Below are positions 43,742 to 55,465 of a DNA stretch of 64,000 nt, piece by piece; within the stretch, counting starts at the first letter, position 1, and every line of letters starts with the position of its first letter. The translations under genes and the position numbers were made by a program. Source of the stretch: Streptomyces sp. 846.5 (GTDB taxonomy: Bacteria; Actinomycetota; Actinomycetes; Streptomycetales; Streptomycetaceae); assembly GCF_004365705.1 (NCBI RefSeq), contig NZ_SOBN01000003.1, positions 62,001 to 126,000 on the forward strand. The letters are read 5' to 3'. The notes below the pieces were generated by a model that saw only the letters and a list, made by a program, of their open reading frames with translations, ran no database searches and was not told the DNA's origin.

Positions 43742-44899
43742 ATGACCACGACCGTCGAAGCCCCCACCACCGCCCCGCTGAAACTGGGCGGCATCCAGGT
43801 GTGGCCGCCGGTCGTGCTGGCGCCGATGGCGGGCATCACCAACGCCCCGTTCCGCACCCTCTGCCGGGAGCAGTCCGGCGGCAAGGGGCTGTTCGTCTCC
43901 GAGATGATCACCACCAGGGCCCTGGTCGAGCGGGACCGCAAGACCATGCGGCTGATCGGCTTCGACGCCTCCGAGACGCCCCGCTCCATCCAGCTGTACG
44001 GGGTGGACCCGGTCACCGTCGGCCGCGCCGTCCGGATGATCGCGGACGAGGACCTGGCCGACCACATCGACCTCAACTTCGGCTGCCCGGTGCCAAAGGT
44101 GACCCGCAAGGGCGGTGGCTCCGCGCTGCCGTACAAGCGGAACCTGCTGCGGGACATCCTGCGCCAGGCGGTCGGCAACGCCAGTGGGCTGCCGGTCACC
44201 ATGAAGATGCGCAAGGGCATCGACGACGACCACATGACCTACCTGGACGCAGGGCGGATCGGCGCCGAGGAGGGCGTGTCCGCCATCGCCCTGCACGGGC
44301 GCACCGCGATCCAGCACTACAGCGGGGTCGCCGACTGGTCCGCCATCGCCCGGCTGCGCGAGTCGGTCCCGGACCACGTCCCGGTGCTGGGCAACGGCGA
44401 CATCTGGTCGGCCGACGACGCGGTCCGGATGGTCCGGGAGACCGGCTGCGACGGCGTGGTGGTCGGCCGCGGCTGCCTGGGCCGCCCCTGGCTGTTCAAG
44501 GAGCTCGTCTCGGTCTTCGAGGGCGAGACCGAGTACGCGCGGCCCGACTTCTCCTACGTGGCCGGCGTGATGTACCGGCACGCCCAGCTGCTGGGCGAGT
44601 GGATCGGCGACGAGAAGCACGGCGTCGTGGACTTCCGCAAGCATGTGGCCTGGTACACCAAGGGCTTCTCGGTCGGCTCCGAGCTGCGCCGCGCGCTGGC
44701 CCTGGCCTCCTCCCTGGACGAGCTGGCCGAGCACCTCGCCGCCGTCGACCAGGACCAGCGCTGGCCCGAGAGCGCCGACGGCCCGCGCGGGCGGACCTCG
44801 GGGGCCAACCGGGTGGTGCTCCCGGAGGGGTGGCTGGACGACCCCTACGACTGCGCCGTACCCAGCGCCGACGCCGAACTGGACACCAGCGGCGGCTGA
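43742..44899 (+). CDS. dusB: tRNA-dihydrouridine synthase (DusB family)
   Basis: The 385-residue protein shows the Dus TIM-barrel motifs: LAPMAGITNAPFR, the catalytic-cysteine segment D-L-N-F-G-C-P-V-P-K-V-T-R-K-G-G-G-S-A-L, MKMRKGIDD, LHGRTAIQHYSG and GNGDIWS with VVVGRGCLGRPWLF. It reduces uridines in the tRNA D-loop using FMN and NADPH. The C-terminal ~50 residues are an actinobacterial extension. It stands alone between the MFS/regulator pair and ppdK. Confidence 0.93.
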   Translation: MTTTVEAPTTAPLKLGGIQVWPPVVLAPMAGITNAPFRTLCREQSGGKGLFVSEMITTRALVERDRKTMRLIGFDASETPRSIQLYGVDPVTVGRAVRMIADEDLADHIDLNFGCPVPKVTRKGGGSALPYKRNLLRDILRQAVGNASGLPVTMKMRKGIDDDHMTYLDAGRIGAEEGVSAIALHGRTAIQHYSGVADWSAIARLRESVPDHVPVLGNGDIWSADDAVRMVRETGCDGVVVGRGCLGRPWLFKELVSVFEGETEYARPDFSYVAGVMYRHAQLLGEWIGDEKHGVVDFRKHVAWYTKGFSVGSELRRALALASSLDELAEHLAAVDQDQRWPESADGPRGRTSGANRVVLPEGWLDDPYDCAVPSADAELDTSGG

Positions 44900-45420
44900 G
44901 GCCCAGCGCTCCAGCTTCCCGGGGGGCGACCCCCGCGTGAACCCGCAGTGGCGGGTCTGGCGTCTACAGCTTCCCCTCGGTGAGCCGCAGGAAGAGTACG
45001 TCCGACAGGTGGCCGGAAGGGTGCGGCGGCACGTGACTCTGGCCACATTGGCGCTCACTTTGCGTCAGAAGGACGTAAAAGCGCAGGTGGCCCGGGGGGT
45101 GAAACGGCTTCCGAACGTGCACGCGTCATCGAGAGGCGATTTCGTCCAGACAATCAAGCCAAGGCAACGGCACGGATACCGATCATGAACGCAGAGTAGC
45201 GCTCGCGTGATCTTGCGGTTTCGGTCCGTTCAACCTTTGAAGGCGGGCTAACGTCAGGCCGACGATTTCAGTTTCCTAGGCGAAGGCCGATCCGGTGCAT
45301 TCGATCTACTGGGTTACCGGTGGGTACAAACCACCGACGGCCCAACGGGGGCGCTGAAACGCCTTTGATCTGGGTATGTTTCCGGTCGTCAGGGCAACCG
45401 TGCGGCAGGAGACCAGACCC
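44900..45420. other. 521-base intergenic region upstream of ppdK
   Basis: No convincing gene. It begins with CCCGGGGGGCGACCCCCGCG at about 44920, a member of a dispersed repeat family, and holds a short inverted repeat TTCAACCTTTGAA near 45230. The last 150 bases are AT-richer and probably contain the ppdK promoter and a long leader. CAGGAG at 45406-45411 is the ppdK ribosome-binding site. Confidence 0.5.
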
Positions 45421-48144
<2,724 letters not shown>

Positions 48145-48341
48145 CGCACCCTCATCGGAGCCCCTCACTCCGGTGTCAGCGCGAGGCAACCCCCTCCCAA
48201 CACCCCCGTCCCCGACCAAGGATGAGGGCCGGGAGGGGGGCTGCCCGCCCACCCGTCGCCCGCCGCCACCCTTGACTGGCGCGCTGCGCGCGACACCCCC
48301 TATGCACGGCGGCGCTCGGCGCAGAGTCCCCGCCGTACGGG

Positions 48342-48395
48342 CCGGGGCGGTGGAACGGACAATGGCGTCCGTTCCACCGCCCCGGTTTCTTTTTG
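48342..48395 (+). terminator. Strong intrinsic terminator (18-bp stem plus T-run)
   Basis: The arms 48342-48359 and 48368-48385 are exact reverse complements around an 8-base loop and are followed by TTTCTTTTTG. It is the clearest Rho-independent terminator in the window. It lies 200 bases after ppdK and just before the convergent GNAT gene. The preceding ~195 bases show no gene. Confidence 0.92.
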
Positions 48396-48408
48396 CCCTT
48401 GTGTGCCT

Positions 48409-49128
48409 TTACGCCGAGATGAGCGGTCTGGACGGCTCGACCGTGAGCCGCGGGGTGGAGACCCGCAGCTCCAGCTGGACCCGGGCGGTCGGCCACTCCT
48501 CGTCCAGGATCGAGTAGAAGGCCGTGCCCCTGACCAGGCCGTCGAGCCCGCGGGTGTGGGCCCGGTGCACGCCTTCCAGGACCGCGCCCAGGCGCTCGAT
48601 CGCCGCGCGGGAGCGCGCGTTACGGGCGTCGGCGCGCATGGAGACCCGGCGCACGCCCCAGGTCTCGAAGGCATGACGCAGCATCAGCAGCTTGGCCTCG
48701 GTGTTGATGCCGGTGCCCTGCGCCCGCGCGGACAGCCAGGTGGCGCCGATCTCGGCGGCGTCCGGGATCGCCGACAGCGGATCGTCGCCGACCGGGCCGC
48801 GGGGGGCTGGCGGCCAGATCACCGGGCCCTGCCAGTAGTCCAGCTCGCAGAACCGGGTCGAGCCGACGACCGTGCCGTCACTGACCCGCACGGTGGCGAA
48901 GGGCACGGCCCGACCGGCCTCCTGGGCGGCCAGCGCGTCCGCGACGTAGCGGGCGGTCGCCTCGACGCCGTTCGGGACGGGGGTGAAGGCGTAGCTGCTG
49001 CGGTCCTCCGCGGCGGCGGCGGCCAGCGGTTCGATGTGACGTACTTCGAGAGGCTCCAGCCGCACCGAGCGGCCGAGGAGGGAGACAGGTACGGGCACGG
49101 GCCTTGTGTCCTTCAGGCGGCGGGACAT
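48409..49128 (-). CDS. GNAT-family N-acetyltransferase
   Basis: The 239-residue protein has a RimJ/RimL-type GNAT fold: GRSVRLEPLEVRHIEPL at the N-terminus, the acetyl-CoA loop region A-Q-G-T-G-I-N-T-E-A-K-L-L-M-L-R-H-A-F-E, then VRRVSMRADARNARSRAAIERLGAVLEGVHRAH. It probably acetylates an amine of a protein, antibiotic or small molecule. The ATG at 49128 fits the family start. Longer frames upstream are low-complexity. Confidence 0.87.
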   Translation of the reverse strand: MSRRLKDTRPVPVPVSLLGRSVRLEPLEVRHIEPLAAAAAEDRSSYAFTPVPNGVEATARYVADALAAQEAGRAVPFATVRVSDGTVVGSTRFCELDYWQGPVIWPPAPRGPVGDDPLSAIPDAAEIGATWLSARAQGTGINTEAKLLMLRHAFETWGVRRVSMRADARNARSRAAIERLGAVLEGVHRAHTRGLDGLVRGTAFYSILDEEWPTARVQLELRVSTPRLTVEPSRPLISA

Positions 49129-49622
49129 GGGGGTGCGCCCAGCGGTTCCGGGTACGGCGACGGAGCGCGTCAGCCGTGGCGGCGCGGGGAGCGGGGGGAC
49201 AGTGTCTGTCCGGGAGATGGCCGAGGAAGGAACGAGTACGCGAAGGACAGCGGGCGGCCAGGTGAAGGCAAGGTGCGATACGAGGGTGCTGCGGGGTCGT
49301 GCGAGGGTACAGCTGTGGCAAGGTCTGCGGACGGCAGCGATGCAGGCAGCGAGAGGACCATACCCGCAGTCGCCGCCCAAGTCACTCCGGCTCGCGGCGC
49401 GGCAGGGTTGACCCTTTTGGGGACGCCGGCGGGAGGCGGGTTTGCGTGGGGGTACGGGGGGTCGCTCCCCGGGCGGGTGGAGTACTCCGGCCCGCGGCGT
49501 CGGGACGGGAACGGCTCCGGGAGAGCTCGGATTCGGGAATACTGCGCTGGTCGGGGATGCTGGTGGCTGTGTAGTGGAGTTCGCCCGCAGTGGGGTGCTG
49601 ACCTAGGGAGATTGGGTTCACC
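49129..49622. other. 494-base intergenic region between GNAT and PAC2 genes
   Basis: No gene is supported. Around 49440-49477 it carries a copy (TGGGGGTACGGGGGGTCGC core) of a repeat also found inverted at 52987-53020. Divergent promoters for both genes must lie here; none is obvious by eye. Confidence 0.5.
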
Positions 49623-50594
49623 GTGCTTGATCCGAAAGCGCTGTACGCATTCGAGCCGCAGGCCCTGGAGGCCGTCGAGGCGGCTTTCGGCGCGGGCGCG
49701 CACGCGGGCGCGGGGGAGAGCTCTGGCACCGGACCCGTGCTGCTGCACTTCTTCGAGGGCTTCATGGACGCCGGCGAGGTCGGCGAGCAGGTCGTCGACC
49801 ACCTCCTGGAGGACCCCGAGAGCAAGCTGCTGGTCCGTTTCGACGCCGACCGGCTGGTCGACTACCGGGCCAGGCGGCCCGCGATGGTCTTCGACCGGGA
49901 CCGCTGGACCAGCTACGACGCGCCGGCCCTCGACCTCTACCTGCTGCACGACTCGGTCGGCGCGCCGTTCCTGCTGCTGAGCGGCCCGGAGCCGGACGTG
50001 GAGTGGGAGCGCTTCGCCCTCGCCGTGCGCGAGGTGGTGGAGCAGCTGAAGGTGCGCCTCTCGGTGAACTTCCACGGAATTCCCATGGGCGTCCCGCACA
50101 CCCGTCCGGTCGGGCTGACCCCGCACGGCAACCGGGAGGACCTGCTCGGCCTGTACCCGCGCTGGTTCGAGAAGGTCCAGGTCCCGGCCAGCGTCGCGGC
50201 GATGCTGGAGTTCCGCCTGGCCGAGGCCGGGCGGGACGTGCTGGGCTTCGCCGCGCACGTCCCGCACTACCTGGCGCGCACCCCCTACCCGCAGGCCGCC
50301 GTGGCGGTCCTGGAGGCCGTCCAGGCGGCCACCGGGCTGGTGCTGCCCGGGCTCTCGCTGCGGGCCAAGCTGGACGAGGTCCGCGCCGACATCGACCAGC
50401 AGATCGCCGAGGGCGACGACGAGCTGCGCGGCGCCGTCGTCGGCCTGGAGCAGCAGTACGACGCCGCGGCGGGCGCCGCCGACCGGGAGAACCTGCTGGC
50501 GGAGCCGGCCGACCTGCCCTCGGCGGACGAGCTCGGCCGCGCCTTCGAGGCGTTCCTGGCCGAGCAGGGCGACACCCCGGGGACCTCCGACTAA
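49623..50594 (+). CDS. PAC2 (proteasome assembly chaperone) family protein
   Basis: The 323-residue protein fits the PAC2 family: [24 protein letters not shown], a [28 protein letters not shown] strand-helix unit, and [20 protein letters not shown]. The C-terminal helical region ([26 protein letters not shown]) is typical of actinobacterial members. Actinobacterial PAC2 proteins may help assemble the 20S proteasome, but that role is unproven here. GTG start with GGGAG upstream. Confidence 0.88.
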   Translation: MLDPKALYAFEPQALEAVEAAFGAGAHAGAGESSGTGPVLLHFFEGFMDAGEVGEQVVDHLLEDPESKLLVRFDADRLVDYRARRPAMVFDRDRWTSYDAPALDLYLLHDSVGAPFLLLSGPEPDVEWERFALAVREVVEQLKVRLSVNFHGIPMGVPHTRPVGLTPHGNREDLLGLYPRWFEKVQVPASVAAMLEFRLAEAGRDVLGFAAHVPHYLARTPYPQAAVAVLEAVQAATGLVLPGLSLRAKLDEVRADIDQQIAEGDDELRGAVVGLEQQYDAAAGAADRENLLAEPADLPSADELGRAFEAFLAEQGDTPGTSD

Positions 50595-50615
50595 GGCCCC
50601 GACTTGGCCCCCTGC

Positions 50616-51752
50616 CTAGGGGTGGCTCGGCAGGGACTGCTTGGGGCCGGGCTTGGGCTTCGGCTTGGGGGCCGGCGCCTTTTTGGGCGGGGTGGGGACG
50701 CGGGGCGGGTCGAGGTGGCCGCTCATCCACTGGAGCTCGGTCGGGAGCAGCCGCGCCCAGGTGTTGGTGTTGTGGCCGCCGGTGGCCAGCACCAGCGGTT
50801 CGGCGACCAGGGTCGGCGGGATCGCCACTCGTTGCAGCGCGATCAGGTTGGACGGCGGGCTGAAACGGTCCTTCGCGGCGGTGCCGAGGAAGATCGAGAC
50901 GCTCGGCCACCTGGCCGCCAGCTGGAGCGGGCTGTTCTGCCGGCGCAGGACGGGGTCGGTCAGCACCTGGGGATCGCCGGCGAACGAGTCGGGGCTCATC
51001 GCCGCCGCGGTGGCGAACAGGCCCGGGAACTGCATGGCGAGCTTGACCGAGCACAGGCCGCCGGTGGAGAAGCCGATCAGCCCCCAGGCCTTGGCCTCGG
51101 GGAGGACCCGGAACTGACTGTGGATCAACTCGGGCACGTCCTTGGCCAGCCAGGTGGCGTTCTTCCTGGTGGGGGTGTCGCTGCACTCGGTGTCGATGCC
51201 ACCGGGGTCGATCACCGGCATCACCACGACGGCGGGTCTGACCTGGCCGGAGGCCATGAGCCTGGCGATGGTTCCGGGCATGCCGAGACCCTCGACCCAG
51301 GACAGCGGCGAGCCGGGGACGCCGTGCAGCATCATGATCACTGGGAAGTGCACATTGCGGAACTGCGGCTCGTCGTACTGCGGCGGGGTCCACACCAGGA
51401 CCTGGCCGGAGAGCTTGGAGTGGGTGCCGTGGACATAGGTCTCCAGCAGGCCGTTGCCGGAGCGGGTGAACATCGCCCGACCCGGCGGCGGCCCCGGCAT
51501 CGCGGCGGTCTGGGTGCCGTTGTCGCGTCCGAGCAGGTCGTTCCAGTCGGTGTAGAGGCCGTAGCTGTTGTTGATCCACACCGCCACCACGGCGATCGCG
51601 GTGAACTGGCAGATCGCGATCATGAGGATCCTGGTCAGCCAGCGGACCGGGCGGGGCCCGCGTACGGCACCCCAGGCGAACAGCGTGGCCAGCATGGCCA
51701 GTACCGTGGCGGCGATGAGGACGTAGAAGAAAGCCGTCCCGGTCAGGCTCAT
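50616..51752 (-). CDS. Membrane-anchored alpha/beta-hydrolase esterase (antigen 85/EstA-like)
   Basis: The 378-residue protein has two N-terminal hydrophobic helices (~residues 6-28 and 40-60) that place the rest outside the membrane, then an esterase D-type alpha/beta-hydrolase domain with the nucleophile motif G-F-S-T-G-G, the P-V-I-M-M-L-H-G-V-P-G oxyanion region and the catalytic His in G-G-H-N-T-N-T-W. The C-terminus is a Pro/Lys-rich tail (PKPKPKPGPK) that may contact the cell wall. Substrate unknown. Confidence 0.85.
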   Translation of the reverse strand: MSLTGTAFFYVLIAATVLAMLATLFAWGAVRGPRPVRWLTRILMIAICQFTAIAVVAVWINNSYGLYTDWNDLLGRDNGTQTAAMPGPPPGRAMFTRSGNGLLETYVHGTHSKLSGQVLVWTPPQYDEPQFRNVHFPVIMMLHGVPGSPLSWVEGLGMPGTIARLMASGQVRPAVVVMPVIDPGGIDTECSDTPTRKNATWLAKDVPELIHSQFRVLPEAKAWGLIGFSTGGLCSVKLAMQFPGLFATAAAMSPDSFAGDPQVLTDPVLRRQNSPLQLAARWPSVSIFLGTAAKDRFSPPSNLIALQRVAIPPTLVAEPLVLATGGHNTNTWARLLPTELQWMSGHLDPPRVPTPPKKAPAPKPKPKPGPKQSLPSHP

Positions 51753-52031
51753 GGGTTCAGGCTCCCTGCGATGTCGACCCGTCGTATTGGCACCTTAACC
51801 GACCGAAGTGGGCCAATTGTCCAGGAACGGTAAGAGTGCGTGCCCGTGGCTCCTGGGGCCCGGCGGACGAGTGCGGCATAATGCCGGAAACAGGGGCACG
51901 GAAGCGGTTTATGACGGCTCGTTGCCTTACCTCGGTCAGGAAGTCGGCCGTGGCGTTCCGGAACGGTGTACGAGTCGGCTGCTGATGCATATCATCCGAC
52001 CCATTAGTTTGTTCGGAAAGGAGCACACCAC

Positions 52032-52916
52032 GTGACCCGTCCGCAGTTGCGTGTGCTCACCCGCATCGTAGGGCTGGTCGCCTTCACACTCTGCTTCGCC
52101 CTGGTGATCGAGTACAGCCAGGGCAGGACGGGCTCGGCCACTCCCGCGGCCCCGCTGCCCGCGCCCGCCGCCGACGCGTCCGTCGCGGTACCCGCGGTCC
52201 TGGCCGGGCCGAGGACCGGCGCCACGGCCGGGACCAGCGTGACCTTCGCCGGGCTGCCGAGCGTCGGCGCGATCTTCGGCGCGGACGGGGCGAGGGCTTC
52301 GGACGGCCACCACTTCTGTACGGCCAGCGTGGTCGACAGCCCCAGCGGCAATGTGGTGGCGACGGCGGCCCACTGCGTGGTGACGCCGGGCAGCGGCACG
52401 CCCGCGCCGGGGTCGGTGGTGTTCGTCCCCGGCTACCACGACAAGCAGGAGCCCTACGGGGAGTGGATCTCCTCGCGGATCCTGGTCGACCCGCGCTGGA
52501 CCGCGAACGGGGACCCCGACTACGACGTGGCCTTCCTGGTCGTCGCGCGCGACCACGACCCCTCGGCCCGGCTGGCGGACTACGTCGGCGCCCAGCACAT
52601 CGCGTTCGGGACCCAGCTCCCGCAGCAGGTCGGCGTGATCGGCTACCCCTCGGCCGCGGAGGAGCCGGTGGCCTGCCACAACACGCTGAAGGCCTACTCG
52701 GCCACCCAGTCCGAGTTCGACTGCCCGGGGTTCACCGACGGCAGCAGCGGCGGCCCGATGCTGACCAGCATCGACGCGCGGACCGGTCGGGGCACGCTGA
52801 TCGGCGTCATAGGGGGCTACGAGCAGGGCGGCTACTCGGACTCGGTCTCCTACGCCAGTTCCTTCGGCGACGCCGTCCAATCCCTCTACCTCCAGGCCAC
52901 CGCCACCACGGGCTGA
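52032..52916 (+). CDS. Secreted trypsin-like serine protease
   Basis: A signal-anchor (~residues 10-28) is followed by a low-complexity Ala/Pro linker and a chymotrypsin-fold domain with a complete triad: H114 in ATAAHC, D165 in P-D-Y-D-V-A-F, and S239 in T-D-G-S-S-G-G-P. The cysteines C96 and C115 and the pair C215/C231 suggest two disulfides. It is probably an extracellular protease of V8/glutamyl or trypsin type. The GTG start follows GGAAAGGAG. The 279-base gap upstream holds the divergent promoters with the esterase gene and no convincing gene. Confidence 0.87.
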   Translation: MTRPQLRVLTRIVGLVAFTLCFALVIEYSQGRTGSATPAAPLPAPAADASVAVPAVLAGPRTGATAGTSVTFAGLPSVGAIFGADGARASDGHHFCTASVVDSPSGNVVATAAHCVVTPGSGTPAPGSVVFVPGYHDKQEPYGEWISSRILVDPRWTANGDPDYDVAFLVVARDHDPSARLADYVGAQHIAFGTQLPQQVGVIGYPSAAEEPVACHNTLKAYSATQSEFDCPGFTDGSSGGPMLTSIDARTGRGTLIGVIGGYEQGGYSDSVSYASSFGDAVQSLYLQATATTG

Positions 52917-52936
52917 CGCCCGCTGCTGACGCTGGA

Positions 52937-53073
52937 CTGCTGACGCCCGCCCCTGCCGCCCGTGAGGGCGGGGCTGCGTTCTCTCGGGGAGCGACCCCCC
53001 GTACCCCCGCGAAACCCGCGGTGCCTGCTGTCTCCGCTGCTGACGCCCGCCCCTGCCGCCCGTGAGGGCGGGG
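52937..53073. repeat. 37-bp direct repeats exactly 100 bases apart, each with a hairpin
   Basis: The 37 bases 52937-52973 recur identically at 53037-53073. Each copy contains CCCGCCC and GGGCGGG arms that can pair. Between them lies, on the minus strand, a copy of the repeat seen at 49440-49477. The array follows the protease stop and precedes the CbiX-like gene, and probably terminates the protease transcript. Confidence 0.85.
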
Positions 53074-53131
53074 AAACTCGGTGTGACGGGGGTGCAACTG
53101 GCTGGAAACACCCGTCCGGCAGGCTGGCGAC

Positions 53132-54037
53132 ATGACGCCGACCGACTCCACACCCGACGAGGGCCCGCTCGGCAGCAGCCATGCCGAGCTGATCGCGGAG
53201 ATCGCCCACCGCTTCACGCCCCGTCCTCCGGACCCGCACCGGCACCTCCGCGCCCTGCCGGCCAGGTCCCCGCGGCGGTCCGCGCGACCCGTGCTGGTGG
53301 CCGTGGCGCACGGCTCCCGCGACCCCGCCGCGCTGACGACCGCGCTGCGACTGCTGGACCAGGTCCGCGCGCAGCGTCCGGGGCTCGACGTCCGGCTGGC
53401 CCACCTGGACCTGAACGAGCCCCGGCTCGACGAGGTCCTGGGCGACCTGCCCCGGTCGGGCCGGAGCGAGGTGGTGCTGGTCCCGCTGCTGCTGGGGCGC
53501 GGCTTCCACGTACGCCACGACATCCCCGAGCAGCTGGCCCGGCACCCGCACCTGGACGCCGTCGTCGCCCCGCCGCTCGGCCCGCACCCGCTGCTGGGCG
53601 AGGCGCTGCACCTGCGGCTGGCCGAGGCCGGCTGGGACGAGCCCGAGACCGTCAGGCTGCGCCGCCGCGAGGCCAGGGACGCCGTGGTCCTCGCCGCCTC
53701 CGGGTCCAGGGACCCGGCTTCGGCCAAGGACGCGCAGACCCAGGCGCTGCTGCTGGCCGCCCGCCTGCACGTCCCGGTCGTACCCGCGTTCGTCTCGGCG
53801 GCTGCGCCGACCGTGACGCAGGCGGTGGCCGCCCTCTGCGCCCGGGGCTACCGGCGGATCGCCGTCTCCTCCTACTTCACCGCCCCCGGCGACTTCGCCC
53901 GGCTGGCCGCCGGCGCCGCGCCCTGGCTGGTGGCGGCCCCGCTCGGAGCCCAGGAGGCGATGGCCGCGCTGGTGCTGGAGCGCTTCGACCGGGCCGCGGC
54001 GGGGGACCGGCTGATGGCTGCCGCGCAGGCGGTCTGA
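53132..54037 (+). CDS. CbiX/sirohydrochlorin chelatase-like protein
   Basis: The 301-residue protein has the two-domain chelatase layout: [15 protein letters not shown] near residue 55 and the duplicated [28 protein letters not shown] in the second half, with [11 protein letters not shown] in between. CbiX-type enzymes insert Co2+ or Fe2+ into sirohydrochlorin. In streptomycetes this gene is usually linked to sulfite/nitrite reductase, which is not visible here. In the second domain the metal-binding His is replaced by Ser (A-S-G-S-R), so only the first domain looks catalytic. Confidence 0.83.
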   Translation: MTPTDSTPDEGPLGSSHAELIAEIAHRFTPRPPDPHRHLRALPARSPRRSARPVLVAVAHGSRDPAALTTALRLLDQVRAQRPGLDVRLAHLDLNEPRLDEVLGDLPRSGRSEVVLVPLLLGRGFHVRHDIPEQLARHPHLDAVVAPPLGPHPLLGEALHLRLAEAGWDEPETVRLRRREARDAVVLAASGSRDPASAKDAQTQALLLAARLHVPVVPAFVSAAAPTVTQAVAALCARGYRRIAVSSYFTAPGDFARLAAGAAPWLVAAPLGAQEAMAALVLERFDRAAAGDRLMAAAQAV

Positions 54038-54098
54038 CGACCTATCCGGAGGCGTGTCCTGCGGTTTCTGTCGTACCCGCCGGATACGGTTGCCGGAT

Positions 54099-55361
54099 AT
54101 GGACGACAAGGAACAGGTCAGCGCCGGTTACACCGCGGCGGCGAAGGCCCGCTGGGTGGAGGAGCCGGACAAGCGCCCGGGCCGGACCGCCTTCCAGCGC
54201 GACCGCGCCCGGGTGCTGCACTCCGCCGCGCTGCGCCGGCTGGCCGGGACGACCCAGGTCGTCGCCCCGCTGGCCAGCGACTTCCCCCGGACCAGGCTCA
54301 CCCACTCGCTGGAGTGCGCCCAGATCGGCCGGGAGCTGGGCGCCGCCCTGGGCTGCGACCCGGACCTGATGGAGACGGCCTGCCTGTCCCATGACATCGG
54401 CCACCCGCCGTTCGGCCACACCGGCGAGGCGGCCCTGGACCGGGCCGCCGCGAGCTGCGGGGGCTTCGAGGGCAACGCCCAGAGCCTGCGCATCCTGACC
54501 CGGCTCGAACCCAAGCGGTTCGACGACCTCCCGGGCCACGACGGCCGCAGCGTCGGCCTCAACCTCACCCGGGCCGCGCTGGACGCCGCCACCAAGTACC
54601 CCTGGACCAGGGGCAGCCACCCCGAACTGCCGCTGAAGTACGGCGCCTACGCCGACGACCTGGCCGTCTTCAGCTGGCTGCGGGAGGGCGCGCCGGAGCG
54701 CCACCGCTGCTTCGAGGCCCAGGTGATGGACTGGTCCGACGACGTCGCCTACTCCGTCCACGACGTCGAGGACGGTCTGCAGGCCGGGCATGTCGCGCCC
54801 GCCGCGCTGCACTCCGCCACCGAGCGGGCCGAGCTCTTCACGGTCGCCGGGCACTACGCACCCGGTGCCGACGAGGCCGAGCTGGCCGAGGCGCTGGACC
54901 GGCTGCAGGCCGAGGAGTGGTGGCCGGACAGCTATGACGGTTCGGCCCGGGGCCGGTCCGCGCTCAAGGACGCCACCAGCCAGCTGATCGGCCGCTTCTG
55001 CACCGCCGCCGAACAGGCCACCCGGGCGCGCTACGGCCCGGGCCCGCTCAGCCGCTACAGCGCCGATCTGATCGTCCCGCGCGGGGTCCGGCTGGAGTGC
55101 GCGGTCCTCAAGGCCGTCGCGGTCCGCTATGTGATGCAGCGTGACGACCAGGGACAGCTGCGGACCTGGCAGCGCGCGGTGATCGGGGAACTGGCCGAGG
55201 CGCTGGTCGCCGCCGCACCGGTCGGCCTGGACCCGGTGTTCCGGGCGCTGTACGAGGAGGCCGCGGACGACGCCGGCCGGCTGCGCGCGGTGGTGGACCA
55301 GATCGCCACGCTGACCGACGCCTCGGCGGCGGCCCGGCACCGGGAGTTCGCCTCCGGGTAG
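54099..55361 (+). CDS. dgt: Deoxyguanosinetriphosphate triphosphohydrolase (dNTPase)
   Basis: The 420-residue HD-domain protein shows [17 protein letters not shown], the HD metal motif [14 protein letters not shown]...[15 protein letters not shown], and later [15 protein letters not shown]. This matches the Dgt type-2 family that hydrolyses dNTPs to nucleosides and triphosphate. The ATG at 54099 fits homologues. Two genes on lies dnaG, the conserved actinobacterial neighbourhood (dgt-dnaG), here with a FAD reductase inserted between. Confidence 0.92.
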   Translation: MDDKEQVSAGYTAAAKARWVEEPDKRPGRTAFQRDRARVLHSAALRRLAGTTQVVAPLASDFPRTRLTHSLECAQIGRELGAALGCDPDLMETACLSHDIGHPPFGHTGEAALDRAAASCGGFEGNAQSLRILTRLEPKRFDDLPGHDGRSVGLNLTRAALDAATKYPWTRGSHPELPLKYGAYADDLAVFSWLREGAPERHRCFEAQVMDWSDDVAYSVHDVEDGLQAGHVAPAALHSATERAELFTVAGHYAPGADEAELAEALDRLQAEEWWPDSYDGSARGRSALKDATSQLIGRFCTAAEQATRARYGPGPLSRYSADLIVPRGVRLECAVLKAVAVRYVMQRDDQGQLRTWQRAVIGELAEALVAAAPVGLDPVFRALYEEAADDAGRLRAVVDQIATLTDASAAARHREFASG

Positions 55362-55465
55362 GCGGGCAGATGTGCGGGTGTTTGCCTGGGCTTTGCCGCG
55401 GCCTTTTGCGCGGGGCACACCAGGCGCTATGAAGGGTGCGGGCCGAACTGACAAAGGAGACCACG

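Noticed and set aside
44900-45375. Extra gene or known riboswitch upstream of ppdK
   Set aside because: Open frames are fragments of antisense or read-through frames, and I could not match any riboswitch consensus by eye.
48145-48341. Small gene between ppdK and its terminator
   Set aside because: Frames here lack ribosome-binding sites and codon structure. The stretch looks like a 3' untranslated region leading to the terminator.
51757-52026. Possible 89-aa minus-strand gene between esterase and protease
   Set aside because: No ribosome-binding site and no family pattern. It fills a region that must hold two divergent promoters.
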